Assembly: GCA_015499995.1 (NCBI GenBank)
Contig: JADNRV010000057.1
Span: forward strand, 247,804-311,803
Origin: Flammula alnicola
Taxonomy: Eukaryota > Basidiomycota > Agaricomycetes > Agaricales > Strophariaceae
Direction: 5' to 3'
Length of the DNA stretch: 64,000 bases
This document shows positions 36,303 to 47,203 of the stretch, piece by piece; within the stretch, counting starts at the first letter, position 1, and each line of letters begins with the position of its first letter. The notes beneath the pieces were generated by a model that was not told the origin of the DNA, ran no database searches, and worked only from the letters and a program-made list of their open reading frames with translations. A program made the position numbers and the translations under genes.

Positions 36303-36614
36303 CTAGTTCTGGGTCCAGACACCGCTGCCGGAGACGGTGCTCCCAGGAGAGAGCGGCATGTCAAGGACACCGTTGATGACGGGGCCGTTAGCCAGCTTAA
36401 GTTCAACCTTGGAAGGACCGACGCGTCCGTCAAACGACCTGGTAGAGTTCAGGTTCTTCAAGCTGCTGTAGGTGATGCTCGCGGTGTTGCACGTGAACGC
36501 GGGGACGCTGGAGGCGAAACTGCCGGAGAAGTTGTACATGAGCTCATCGATGACGAACGTAGCGGCGAAACGGCCACCAGCGGTGGACTTGATGAAACCG
36601 TCTGCGGAAGGCAT
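36303..36614 (-). CDS. 103-residue conserved protein, intact copy A
   Basis: One coding exon from ATG 36614 gives 103 residues. The leader has an intron (donor TTTCTACG/GTGAGT near 36683, acceptor just before CACCAATATAAC) and a TATATAAG-like element near 36742-36750. There is no signal peptide or membrane segment. The protein is rich in alternating hydrophobic and polar residues, with motifs GGRFAATF, MYNFSGSFASS, STRSF, VELKLANGPVI and a C-terminal MPLSPGSTVSGSGVW. That suggests a small all-beta cytosolic fold. I know no family name for it. Seven further copies or fragments lie in this window, most broken. The same tail is kept in copy B, so it is under selection in at least these two. Confidence 0.85.
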   Translation of the reverse strand: MPSADGFIKSTAGGRFAATFVIDELMYNFSGSFASSVPAFTCNTASITYSSLKNLNSTRSFDGRVGPSKVELKLANGPVINGVLDMPLSPGSTVSGSGVWTQN

Positions 36615-37419
36615 ATTGTGTTATATTGGTGCTAAATTTGTATCGGTCGTTAGTCGATATTCAGAAGAAATGATCGTAGAACTCACCGTAGAAATAGACA
36701 GATGAACTTTTTCTGAAGAAAGGTGGCGAGTGGACCTTGCTCTTATATGCTGTTCAAGCATTGTGAATGCATACCCGCATTCAATCCGATGTCATGCAGC
36801 CGTACCTTCATGCCTCCGTTGATACATTGAATGTTGCACAAAGGTCCAATCGACCTTCGTCATAGAAGCGATGTTCTGCAATAATGAAGAGGCTACTCAG
36901 CGCTCGTCAAAAGATTGTCTCCTAGTGTTGCGCTCTTCATAGATCTGGGTGATAATACAGCGCTGAAATTTTCAGAGATGCATACATATGATTGGGCATG
37001 GGTACCCACTATCGCTCGAAGCTTGAATATTGACGGTGTCGACGCAGGAAGCTTGCTTTCTTGCTTTCGAGTTCCCTGAACGCCGGAGCATTCATTCTGT
37101 CTCTATCGACACGTTGCGAGTTGAAATGATACAATAGACGTATAACCACAGCCTAGGACGGAAGGGATTTCCATGCCATTACGGTGAGGTCCGTAAGAAA
37201 GGGGCAATGAGTCCAGGCTCGCTGACGTGAGCTGTTGTCTTGCGCTTGGCAAGAGCCTGCAGTCGCGACTCGGCCGAGGGCGCGATGGCCGAGACTCATG
37301 TTAGGCGCGGTCGACATGGTCAAGTGTGCTCACTTTATGACTGCCCCAACATTCATGACTGCGTTCGCCTATCTAACCGCCTCTAAACCACCTTGTTGAA
37401 CTCCTTTGGTTTCTGAAAT
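36615..37419. other. intergenic, promoters of two divergent genes
   Basis: Holds the leader and promoter of 103-residue copy A and the promoter of the DUF6535 gene. No other exon recognised. Confidence 0.5.
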
Positions 37420-39263
37420 ATGCCAACTGACACAAAACAAAGAACACCAAATATCAAGGCAAGTAATTGAGCTGTATTGGCTTTCCGTAGCTGAAATTAC
37501 TTTCCTTCGCGTTCAATAGCCCCGTACACGGAAATGTGGAGATCCGTACGAGCACGAAATACCCAAACCTGAAGGACTCGGTCCTTGGGAAGCGTTGCTG
37601 CAGCCTTTTTTCGAGTGGGATGGACGTCAATGCAGAGAATGGAAAGAAGAAGTGGAAAACTTACTGATCTACGTGAGCCCCGCTGTGAATGTGACCCGAG
37701 GTCGTAATCTTGCTAAAAGATTTGAATCCTTCACCTAACGATTCCAAGGCATCTATATTCTCGGGCGTGGTCACAACTTTTGTCGTGATTGCCCACCAAA
37801 ATTTGACGCAAGACGCCAGTGCTGCAGTTGTGATCTCCCTCCTGACACGCATAGCAGATCGTCTCGATAGCCCCACTCAGCCCCCTAGTGCTCCTTTGCC
37901 CATATCTACCTTCACAGCAAGCGCTTCTGCCGTGCGTATTGGCATCTTTTGGTTCCTCAGCCTCGCTCTCAGCTTGTCGACGGTCCTCGTCGGCATAGTG
38001 GCGTTACAGTGGATTCGCGAATACCAAAGATACCAAGATGTATACGACGATTTCATTCCTACCCCAAGGGTCCAAGTATCGACGTACCACATGCGCGCGG
38101 AGGCGCTGAGGAGATGGTTCGTCCCGCAGATATTCCGCTGTTTGCCTCTCATCCTACAAGCCGCTCTCGTCCTCTTTTTCATCGGGATCATCGATTTTGT
38201 CTGGACGCTCCATCGGACAGTCGCGATCTGCGTAACCGCTCTCATCGGACTCACATTCTTCTTCCTCATCGCTACCACTATCCTTCCCACTTTGCAATAC
38301 CTCCTCGTCGCTTTCAGGGACCCAGACACCTCTGCCGACCCACTTAACATGCCTGCCCCATGTCCTTACAAATCGCCTCCAGCATGGGCATTCTACTTCA
38401 TCGTCAGATTCCTATTCCAGCAGGCATATAGCCTCTGGGATTTAGCCCATTGGCGTTCAGTCGGTGGCCATATACCTCGCCCAAGCTCATGGCTCTGGCG
38501 AATCCGCTACCTATCTCTAAATTACTTCATGTACGGATCTCCGCAAAGCTGGTCCGCCGTTGACATGTTATGGCTCTCAATCCGAGATGCGCGTTCTCAG
38601 TGGAGCCACCAGCGCTTCCGTCCCTCTCCCGATTGCCCAATTGCAGATCCCTCTGCGCCACGATACGATGAGGCTCAATTCCTCGGCGAGATCATGCAAA
38701 AATACCGATACAACACAGATATCGTCAAAGCCGCGTACCACTGCTTCGAGGATGTATCTCGCATCGCGTTATCTCTCAAGCGGTATCACCAACCCACCGC
38801 AGGGGTCCAGAATTTGGGCACCCAAACACGAAACCATCTCCTCCACCAGCAATACTGGGCTCGCCGCGGTTCAGACGCCGCTTTATCTTCCCTGACTTCC
38901 TATATCCCAAACCCCACGCCGGAAGCCATGCACGACGAGAATGTGATCCTATTCTGCCGGTTGGCGATGTTCTCGCATTATCCGGATAGTCTCCAGCCAA
39001 CTATCGAGGCGCACATATCAGAATTGGGGTCACGACTCTCGACGTACATTGAGGAGCAAGGGGGTTCCTCCGGCCAGTACATCAATCATCTGGAGCATGC
39101 TCGACCCCAGAATAATGGTAGAACTCGGTTCGAGGAAATCAACGGGACGGTTGAAATAGAGCCGACGTCAGGAGAAGCACAAATAGGCCCCGGCGATACA
39201 GGGCGAGCGCGAAGGGATAATCAGGGGCAGATATACGACTCGGGCAGTGACGAGAGGGTTTGA
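37420..39263 (+). CDS. DUF6535 membrane protein
   Basis: Three exons (37420-37458, 37520-37672, 37749-39263) give 568 residues. The first intron has a GC donor (AAG/GCAAGT), the second is GT-AG; removing them joins KCGDPYEHEIPKPEGLGPWE to RQCREWKEEVENLLIY and then ASIFSGVVTTFVV, which is the usual order of the basidiomycete DUF6535 domain. Four hydrophobic helices are visible: around ASIFSGVVTTFVVIA, IGIFWFLSLALSLSTVLVGIV, FRCLPLILQAALVLFFIGII and ICVTALIGLTFFFLIATTI. A long cytosolic C-terminus follows, ending in an acidic, low-complexity tail. DUF6535 proteins are very numerous in Agaricomycetes and have no proven role. The gene looks intact. Confidence 0.88.
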
Positions 39264-39729
39264 AGGGCTTTATGGATTAACATTGACGTACAATTCTGAG
39301 GATCGTGTACATATATCAACGAGGATGATGGAGAGCATTTCGTGAAACTAAAATGGATCCTCTGAGAACCTAGTTGGATTGAGCCGACCTCGAGGAGATG
39401 TCGTCTGAAAAAATTCTGACCGTTCTCGGGATGCGGCGATTGCGGTAGGATCTGTGATCTGATCTAATCAATGGGGTCACCTGATCCTTCTTACTTACAT
39501 GCTGAAGCGGAGCCTGAAGTTAGATAATTGAGCCGAGTTGCTCGTATGGCAACTATGTACTTAAGCTCTGCGCGCAGCGGCAACCTTCTAGCGGAGCTCT
39601 AAAAAACGCCTGTTTGCATCGGCAGGAGAACGGCGGCTTGGAACGAACCATATCGACCACCATCTTGCCACCATCTCGTCCTCAACCCCCTCGCCAAAAT
39701 CTATCATATCGTCCCACTTGACCACCGTA
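39264..39729. other. intergenic
   Basis: Three-prime flank of the DUF6535 gene. No gene recognised. Confidence 0.5.
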
Positions 39730-39846
39730 ATGTTTAACAATGCAACGTCACGATTGAATGAAGCTCATTGACTCATGTCCAAGGAGACTATCAACACAAT
39801 GCACACTACCGTTCACATCTCGCCGGCGCTGATCCCAGGCAACTAG
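39730..39846 (+). pseudogene. relic of a NACHT-gene first exon
   Basis: The plus strand starts ATGTTTAACAAT, exactly as the first exon of the NACHT gene on the other strand. After a small frameshift it continues as VQGDYQHNAHYRSHL, matching IQGDQYNTHYHSHP of that exon, and ends at a donor-like AACTAG/GTCTGA. No further NACHT exon follows. It is an inverted, partial duplicate lying just beyond the 3' end of the intact gene. Confidence 0.65.
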
Positions 39847-40124
39847 GTCTGACTGCCGACGCGTTGTCCCGAACATTCTTTCCTCCCGCCGAGTCATACA
39901 AATTTCACATAAACAACCAGATATCTTTGTCCGAAGATACTGTTCGTGATATGTACGCCGTTATTGGTATCAATATTTATTTCTGTACGTCTATGTCAAT
40001 CCGAATGCATCATTGTTCAACTCTCGGATACTTGACGGGCTGTCGTTTCTTTCATCGACCTTCATCAAGTGACACATGACGCAGGAACGACAACCAGGTG
40101 TGTTAGTGTCGTGCACAAGGGATG

Positions 40125-42658
40125 TTACATCTCTAAAAATGGAGATGTCGATATGAGGGAAGCAACAGTGGGTGCGCAATTCGAACACACCTGCATGTAA
40201 TTTGAAATTTCTGCAGCCAAGTTAGCGACACTATACTGAATTTTCTGGCGGGTTAATCCTGCCGTCTCCAGGGCTTTCAGGTTGAGGTCGAATAGAAATG
40301 ACGGTTCTCTGAAAAATGACGCTAAGCCAGCATCATTTGCGGCTTTGGGAAGAATGTGGGATAGCATCAGAACCGCATCATAAATAAAAGATTTGTCCGC
40401 ATTCAGCGGATTGGGATATCTGCTCCTGTTGTAAGTGACGGTCAGTCGTAACATTAGTTACCTATCCATGCAAAGGCTTACGTTACAAAAATGAAGGTAG
40501 CCACGGTTTGCGCAATGCTCGCAAGTTTTTTGCCGTCCACCACGTAGGGTCCGGCGGCAGATGGATCTGTGATGAACTGAGAAATTTGGGGAGCCAGATA
40601 GGAGTCATGCGGCAGATTAAAGAGGAACTGGACCAATGCTGGGATGGGTTGCAGTGGGAGACATATGCTCATTGCATACGGATTTCTAGTAAAAGGCAAT
40701 AACGCTAATATGGCGCACAAGTCCGATCGACGTCCAATCGGATATCTTGAGAGTCCACTCAGGAGCCAGTGGTTAAAATCGTTTAAGTGACGGGAAAGTA
40801 GGTCTCCATAGGAACCCAGGTGCTGGGGCTAATTAGTTTTAAGTAATCAAAAGGTTACTTGAAATGTACCTGGTATTCCAGCCACTGAAAGAAATTCTCT
40901 AATTCCTCGTATATAAGTGAGTAGGGAAAGTCTATCCCAAGGAAAAGTTGCCCCAGAACAGTGGCGTTGGAGACGAGGGCCTGCTGGCTTCCAAAGTCCG
41001 GTAATGTCGGTGCTAAGTTGAAAGTATACAAGGCATTAACTAAGCTCTGTGAAGGCTCTGAATGTCGGCAATGCCAAAGAATAGCCCCGACAAGGTTAGA
41101 GCGACTATGTTTGTCTGTAAAAGCAGAGAAGCTCATCAACCGACAATTGCATAACGGGCACCAGCAACTTACCTGTTAATGTTGGAATATATCGGATCAT
41201 GCTGTTTGCAACATTTGCGTGGATCTTCTTTAAATCAATGAAGAATCTTCCGGACCGCGAATGGTCGAGAAGGTAGTCCGTTAGAGAGGCATGGTGGATC
41301 CGGAGCTTGTCATCATTGTTGGGGACATGAATGAGGGAATGGAGGTCACTGAACATGAGGGTGATATCGCCCTGCTTGTATCCCAGGATATCCTCGATAT
41401 ATGCAGGTATGAAATCAACATCCTGGTGAAATTGTGCGTGTGTCGAACTACGTACGATGACGTAGCCCAGCACTTGGATGACCTTCTCAATACTATCTGC
41501 CTCAACGGACGAGAGAATCTGAGTGTAAAGAGCATCTAATTCAGCGAAGGGGGTGTGGTTCCCAGGGGGTGACATCCCAAGTATGAGATTCAGCCGATCC
41601 ATAGGGTGGTGGCGTGGAGATTCAATGAATTTCATGATGGTAGAGGCACAGATGAATTGCCCAGAGGCTTTCTTCACAAGGCGACGCATATCCTTCCGAG
41701 TCGGCCAATCAGCAGAGAGAAATTTGTTTAAGGGGTGTCTGCATTTAATTTCCTCAAACTTGTCATTGAAGAAGATTCCGATGTCATGATCTGGCTCGTA
41801 GTGATCGTCCAACGCAAGGCCTTTTATTTGAGACCTGACACTCCCGGTGTTGAATAGGTCTCGGATCTCTATCTCCGGTCGGCTTGCAATCAGAAAATAT
41901 ATGGGAATTTGGAACCCGTGGATAGAACGAAATAGTGCGTCAAGAATAGATGTTCGAGATTTATCGCCGGCGCACTCATCTACCCCGTCAAGTATGATGA
42001 GTATCGGCGGTCTGGTTACTTCTCCAGAATTTTCCACCCGAGACACAGCGACGTTGAGGGGCCGGACAATCAGCGCCTCAATCTGGTCGACGAGACCGAG
42101 AGAAAAGATGGCTGGGTTGGCGTCGATAGCATGCGTAACGTCTTCAGCGATGTTAGGAACGATCGAAACAAGCTGATAGACAAGGGTAGGGATCAAGCAA
42201 GTTGGGTTATTGCGCCCATGTGCCGTACGTGAGAAGAAAAAGCTGGCGACGAGAATACCAGCCTCCTTGCATAACTCGGCGATGGTTTGTGCGATAGCGG
42301 ATTTTCCGGAGCCAGCGGGTCCATAGAGCCACAGAAAGAGACGACGATTGTTGGGGTCCTGCACCCAATGCATAACCTCCTTCAGAATGACGTTGCGAGT
42401 ATTCGGATGGCACTTCGGAGCATCGTAGCGCTCATGAGAGTTATGAAAAGCGCCAGGAGCGATGTACTTGAGCAGTCTATCCAAGGCTGAGATCAATGAG
42501 TTGTAAATCAGTAATTCTTAGGGAGCTAGATGAGGCATACCTAATTTTCTGGGATCTTCGCGTCTGGGATGCGAATGGTAGTGTGTATTGTACTGGTCTC
42601 CTTGGATGTTGGTGAACGAGCTGCCTTCGATCATGACATTTCGAGAATTGTTAAACAT
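40125..42658 (-). CDS. NACHT-domain P-loop NTPase
   Basis: Five exons joined by GT-AG introns (42487-42540; others near 41120-41150, 40840-40870, and 40410-40462). The N-terminal exon MFNNSRNVMIEGSSF...IQGDQYN is the short leader common in basidiomycete NLR-like proteins. Then come YIAPGAFHNSHERYDAP and the NACHT domain: Walker A LYGPAGSGKS, Walker B ILIILDGVDE and IASRPE as sensor-1-type segment. After about residue 490 a winged-helix-like and alpha-helical region runs to the end; no ankyrin, WD40 or TPR repeats are seen. Such proteins act in fungal self/non-self recognition or programmed cell death in some species; here the role is unknown. I end at the TAA near 40125, but a short extra exon beyond MQ/GTGTGT is possible. 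Confidence 0.82.
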
Positions 42659-44020
42659 TGACATATTGGGTCAAGTGGGTAGGACCTGCGAGTCTTTAGA
42701 GGCGATTGAGGACGAGATACTGTAGGAAGAGGGCAAGATGAGCAACTCGATGGTGGACGTCTAACTTGAGGCTCTGCGACGGCGCGCGAGTCCCCCTCTT
42801 TGACTGATGGCTGTTGTAGCAATGCTGTACCGTTACGTACTGAATTATTTATATCGCACAAGGACTTCCTACTGTACGCACTGAGTCTCTTGTTTAGTTT
42901 TACGTGACCACGTCCAGTAGCTACTACTAGGGGAGTTTTCTTCTTTCCTTACGTACCTCTTGCATTACTGTTGTCCCATGTCCTTGTTCTCGATAATACA
43001 CCGTGGTCTAGTGACCTTTAATTCCGTGTGACCATGCTCAGCGAGCCCCATTCGACGGACTTTCACACTCAACTATCAGCTATGAACCGCATTTAATAGC
43101 TTCAGAATACCAAGACATAACAAAGGAGGACGTCTGACAGACGTATAAAATTAATTTCTGTTATTAGAGATGATAGCAACGAAACCACGGTAAGGCTGAA
43201 CTTGACGTTGTCGCCAACGGAATGCGTCCCCCGACTGATCTCGCCGAGGTGGGTTCCGCAACATGTCGTCCAACTCCCTAGGACGACCCTCTCCCAAATA
43301 GGCTAAGAGCCAGTGGAAAGATCTCACGAGAATGTAGCAGGACGAGACAATGGAACAGAGGTCCGAGGATGAAATAAGCAAAAAGTACGCGAGGGCCTGG
43401 ACATCAACAAGCGTGTTCATAAATCAAAGCCGATATCGCGCTGCGAAAGAAACAGCTCTTGACGAACACTCAACCGTCATCGTCGATAAACGAACTCCTG
43501 ATCCTGTTTCCATTTCGCACCCATACAGACAATGCATCTTGCACACGCGGCAGTGGGTGCGATAGACGACGCGTCTTGCACACATATCAGTGAGCATGAT
43601 AAAGATCCCGTCCTGAAGATATGAAGCAGGACGTAGCGGGATGGCAGCACGCTGTAGAGAGGTTGGCAAGATTGGACCAGGAGTATGCGTCATCTACGGG
43701 GTTCGTTGTCGCGTGGGATAGGGGGAAATTGAATAACGGAAAGGAAAGTAATAGGGGGAGAAAGGAAAAAGAAGGAAAGAAAGAAGACGCATTTCATGCG
43801 CAACTGCGCATCTCCTACTAGCGAATCATCATCTAAATCAAATATAAGTAATAAAAAGAAGAATAAGTGATGATCAGTACTTACCACTAAGAAATGTGAA
43901 GGAAAGAACGGAGATCCCTCCAGATGCCAAACGATCGCGTCTTTATCTTCCATCTAAAACTATGCATGAGTAAGAACATCACATGGATTATGATAGAAAA
44001 TATTAATCGTGAAAGTAACC
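42659..44020. other. intergenic, no gene recognised
   Basis: Short frames only. Promoter side of the NACHT gene at 42659-42850. Confidence 0.4.
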
Positions 44021-44600
44021 AGTCCATGTATGAGAAACAGGACATATTTCTGAAATACGAACAATGGGTCACGCTACTTCATCCGGGAAATATATTCGTG
44101 AGCATCTATCTACAAACGCCCATGAGAAGCGTTTGGAGAAAGTGTGCATCAAGAGTATAGATCCGTTTGAGCAAGCGGGGCGTTATTTGAATGTTCGATT
44201 ACGAAAAGAGTCTCCAGCAAGGTAGGAAAAAGGTAGGTATTGAAGCCCATTGATGAAAGGAGGCAAGGGTCAGGCAACATGCTGTAGGCCAGTGATCGGT
44301 CCACGTATGAGAAACAGGTCGCATTTCGAGTCTGATAGACGATCAACGAGTCACGCCAGTTCGTCAGGGGATATGACCCGCATCTTGCGCATACACCTAC
44401 GAACGCGGTGAGGAGCATTTCGTGAAGTATGCATCAAGAGTAGGACCCCGTTCGACCAAGCGGGAGTTGTCTAAACGTCTCGTCTGAGTATGAAAAGGAT
44501 CCGCATACAAGGTGGGAAAAGAGCGTGTCGGAGGACATCTTAGGCTCATTGACAAGAAGAGACAAGGCTTAGGCGACAAGTCGTCGGCCAATCGGCTAGT
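44021..44600. repeat. two diverged tandem units of about 280-300 bases
   Basis: Unit A starts at 44021 (AGTCCATGTATGAGAAACAG), unit B at about 44298 (GGTCCACGTATGAGAAACAG). Both continue in the same order through a segment with GCATCAAGAGTA, one with AAGCGGG, one with GGTRGGAAAA and one with CCATTGA/TCATTGA. The identity is moderate. On the minus strand both read as hydrophobic peptide without a complete frame. Confidence 0.6.
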
Positions 44601-45701
44601 GACCTTTGATCAAACCAACAGGGGTTACTGCAGAGCGCGTGAGGGATTACAGATCCCATCCTTTGGATAGATCTATACGTATATGACGTTGGTAAGAGCA
44701 GGGAAGGTGAAAGAAGCATAACGCCTAGCTGCAGCCCAGATTTCCTTCGATGCTAATCCTTATCGATTATCTCCAAAAACATCAGATAGTCCAACTTTCG
44801 CGAGGTCAGGGCAGCCGACGGATGCGGGAGGAATCAAAGTCTCGCACGATCCATACGCGAACACTGTCCATGTTCAGACATCTTGAGGAGCGTTGGTTGG
44901 GCAATATCCCCATAACCCAAGGGATCGGACCCACAGAGAGGTCTAAATGGCATGGGTAAGAACAGGAGCGTCCAGAAGAAGAAAAATTACGCACAGCTGC
45001 AGCCACATATCCTGTCGACTTCGTTCCATCGCAAGACGTATCCCAGAGCACCACATGCGAGCTTTTACTCTGGCAATGTACGGAATTTTGGACCTTGGGA
45101 TGATGGACGCGCCACTGAGGACTCGGATTGGCGTCCGACATGGTTTGCAGACCAATCAGTACGGAGACCTCTTCAGGATGAGCTGGAAGATTTTAAGGCA
45201 TAGGGACGCTAAATACATCGCAAAATCATCGTCCCGTAAAAGAAAGGACTCATAGACTGGCGGGAAGTAACTGACGAGGACAAAGGGAAGAGAGACAGAG
45301 ACAAATTGGCACAACTATTATTTGGTTCTGTTTACCAAAGGTGTCTTCCCGCCTCTTCCCGCATTGTCACAGTCTCTGTGCTTAAGTTTTTATGTTTTCC
45401 AGCTCAGTCACCATAGTTGAGCTTAATGGTCCAATATGTCCATTATTTATAAACTGGACGTTAACGGAATACATCTGCGACCATCGAGAGAAAATAAGGA
45501 GATTTATTGCATGATACCACCAACCAAACTTTATTGTTATTTTCGAACACTCTCCAGCACAACACCAGCTCAGCCATCTATGAACATCCATGCTTCAAAC
45601 ATCGTTGAGCCTGGCGCCAGTAAAATGTTGGACTTGAAGTATGTGTCCAGCATCAAATATGAACATTATCAACGACAATCCTACCATGCACATTGACATA
45701 C
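44601..45701. other. intergenic, no gene recognised
   Basis: Several overlapping short frames near 44806-45255, none with recognisable similarity or consistent splicing. Confidence 0.4.
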
Positions 45702-46013
45702 CTAGTTCTGCATCCAAACACCGCTCCCAGAAACGGTGCTTCCAGGAGAGAGCGGCATATCGAGGTCCCCAGCAATAACCGGTCCATTCGCGAGCCTAAG
45801 CTCGACCTTGGTTGGCTCAACGCGTCCCTCGAACGATCTCGTCGAGTGCAGCTGCCTCACACCGCTGTAGGTGATACTGGCTGTGTTGGATGTGAACTCG
45901 GGGACGCTGGACGCAAAGCTGCCGGAGAAATTGTACATGAGGTCGTCGATCATGAATGTCGCAGCGAAGCGGCCACCGGCAGTGGACCTGATGAAACCGT
46001 CAGCAGAAGGCAT
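45702..46013 (-). CDS. 103-residue conserved protein, intact copy B
   Basis: Same length, start (MPSADGF) and end (SGSGVW then MQN) as copy A at 36303-36614. Differences are mostly conservative or lie in the middle: MIDDLMYNF for VIDELMYNF, EFTSNTAS for AFTCNTAS (the only cysteine is lost), GVRQLH for SLKNLN. Upstream, the leader intron (donor near 46089) and a TTATAC element near 46145 parallel copy A, so the transcription unit was duplicated whole. Unlike most other copies, no unknown repeat gene follows it downstream. Function unknown. Confidence 0.85.
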   Translation of the reverse strand: MPSADGFIRSTAGGRFAATFMIDDLMYNFSGSFASSVPEFTSNTASITYSGVRQLHSTRSFEGRVEPTKVELRLANGPVIAGDLDMPLSPGSTVSGSGVWMQN

Positions 46014-46912
46014 TTTTAGTGTGTATTGAGTGCTTCGTAGACGTCGTCAGTACATCGATAGTAAGAATAGTGCCTTTAAGGAACTCACAGGTAGAAATCG
46101 ACGATTGTGTTTTTCTGAAGAAAGCTGGTGACTCGATCCTGCTCTTATACGTGTTCCCGACGTTTGAGCTTTCGTGCATATGCTGAATTGACCTGTCATT
46201 CCGGCTTTACCACTATGAATTTTTCGGCACCTTGTATGCTGGATGATAAACTACAATTCAATATCCTACGTTAAGAATTCTTCTTGTCAAGGGTTGTATA
46301 CAACAAGCGCAGACAGATTTCCCACTGGCAATAGGGGCCTTGGGATAGTCCTAGGAAGAAAGGATATCATACGCGCAAGGTCCATGTTGTCGTAGGTCAA
46401 TCTGACGCTCGACCGGTCTGGGGAGCAGGGCTCGGACAACACGTCGAGCAGGCAGCGCAGTACAGTGTTGCGGGCAAAGGTTGGACAAGGAAAAGGAAAC
46501 GCGCCGGCACACAAGTGCACAGCCGCTGATGAAAATCTAATCTAGCTATCTAATCTAGCCAACGCCCTACTTGACCGGGGATGATATCCTTTGGACTCAC
46601 TTATTATATTTGTAACAGACGGTGATTGATAAAATACGGCAGACTCTCAGATACCGTACTACAAATTCCAACGAGTGAATGCACAATTAGTAAGCAGAAT
46701 ACGAGCTATGTATCGTCCTCGCAAAAAAATCATCTTACTCATTTGAGTGCGCATTGACAGCCAGCAACAAATCAAGATTGAAAAATAACCATATGTAAAC
46801 TCGGATGACTACCACTGTACAGCTCTACATCACCACCGGGGTACCTAGTGCAATGGATCAATGCAGTGGCATTGGAGTAAGTTCTACGCTACGCGTTCTG
46901 CGGGGGCGGCTT
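46014..46912. other. intergenic, no gene recognised
   Basis: Promoter and leader of copy B at 46014-46160, then only short frames. Confidence 0.45.
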
Positions 46913-47203
46913 CTAGAGACCTAGGGGTAAACCAGTAGGAAGGATACCAGTGGGAAGGATACCGGTGGGGAGGATACCAGTGGGAAGGATACCCGTAGGG
47001 AGGATACCGGTGGGAAGGATACCAGTAGGAAGGATGCCAGTAGGAAGGATGCCAGTGGGAAGGATGCCAGTGGGAAGGATACCGGTGGGAAGGAGTTGCG
47101 GTTCCCTCGCCGCCAATGGTTCAACGCCTTCAATAGGGACCGGAGAGCCGAGGACGGAGACGCTCGTCATGGCGAGGCACACAATGGAAAGCAGGAAATT
47201 CAT
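46913..47203 (-). CDS. small secreted protein made of LPTGI pentapeptide repeats
   Basis: The start at ATG 47203 gives 96 residues. A signal peptide MNFLLSIVCLAMTSVSVLG is followed by SPVPIEGVEPLAAREPQL and then eleven LPTG motifs in an unbroken LPTGI array, ending LPLGL. The array is encoded by a 15-base minisatellite with only third-position and rare second-base variation. There are no cysteines and no dibasic Kex2 sites between the units. The repeat is hydrophobic and proline/glycine-rich, reminiscent in composition of elastin-like or surface-coat peptides; that is an inference. A leader intron is likely (CACCAG/GTGAGC near 47414-47420) and a GGTATAAAAGCC TATA element lies near 47454-47465. 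A gene with similar signal peptide and promoter is at 53641-53909. Confidence 0.72.
   Translation of the reverse strand: MNFLLSIVCLAMTSVSVLGSPVPIEGVEPLAAREPQLLPTGILPTGILPTGILPTGILPTGILPTGILPTGILPTGILPTGILPTGILPTGLPLGL

Noticed and set aside
36303..36614. 103-residue protein as an aegerolysin or VapA-like protein
   Set aside because: The size and all-beta look are similar, but none of the key motifs of those families could be found by eye. Left unnamed.
36108..36635. Long antisense frame of 175 codons across 103-residue copy A (and a similar one at 45693-46019)
   Set aside because: It is open in both copies, but it lacks a signal or known motif and its content mirrors the codon bias of the well-supported sense gene. 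The sense strand has the leader intron and TATA box.
46913..47203. LPTG as a bacterial sortase signal
   Set aside because: Here LPTG is a repeat in a eukaryotic secreted protein, without the hydrophobic tail and positive end of a sortase substrate, and fungi lack sortases of that kind.
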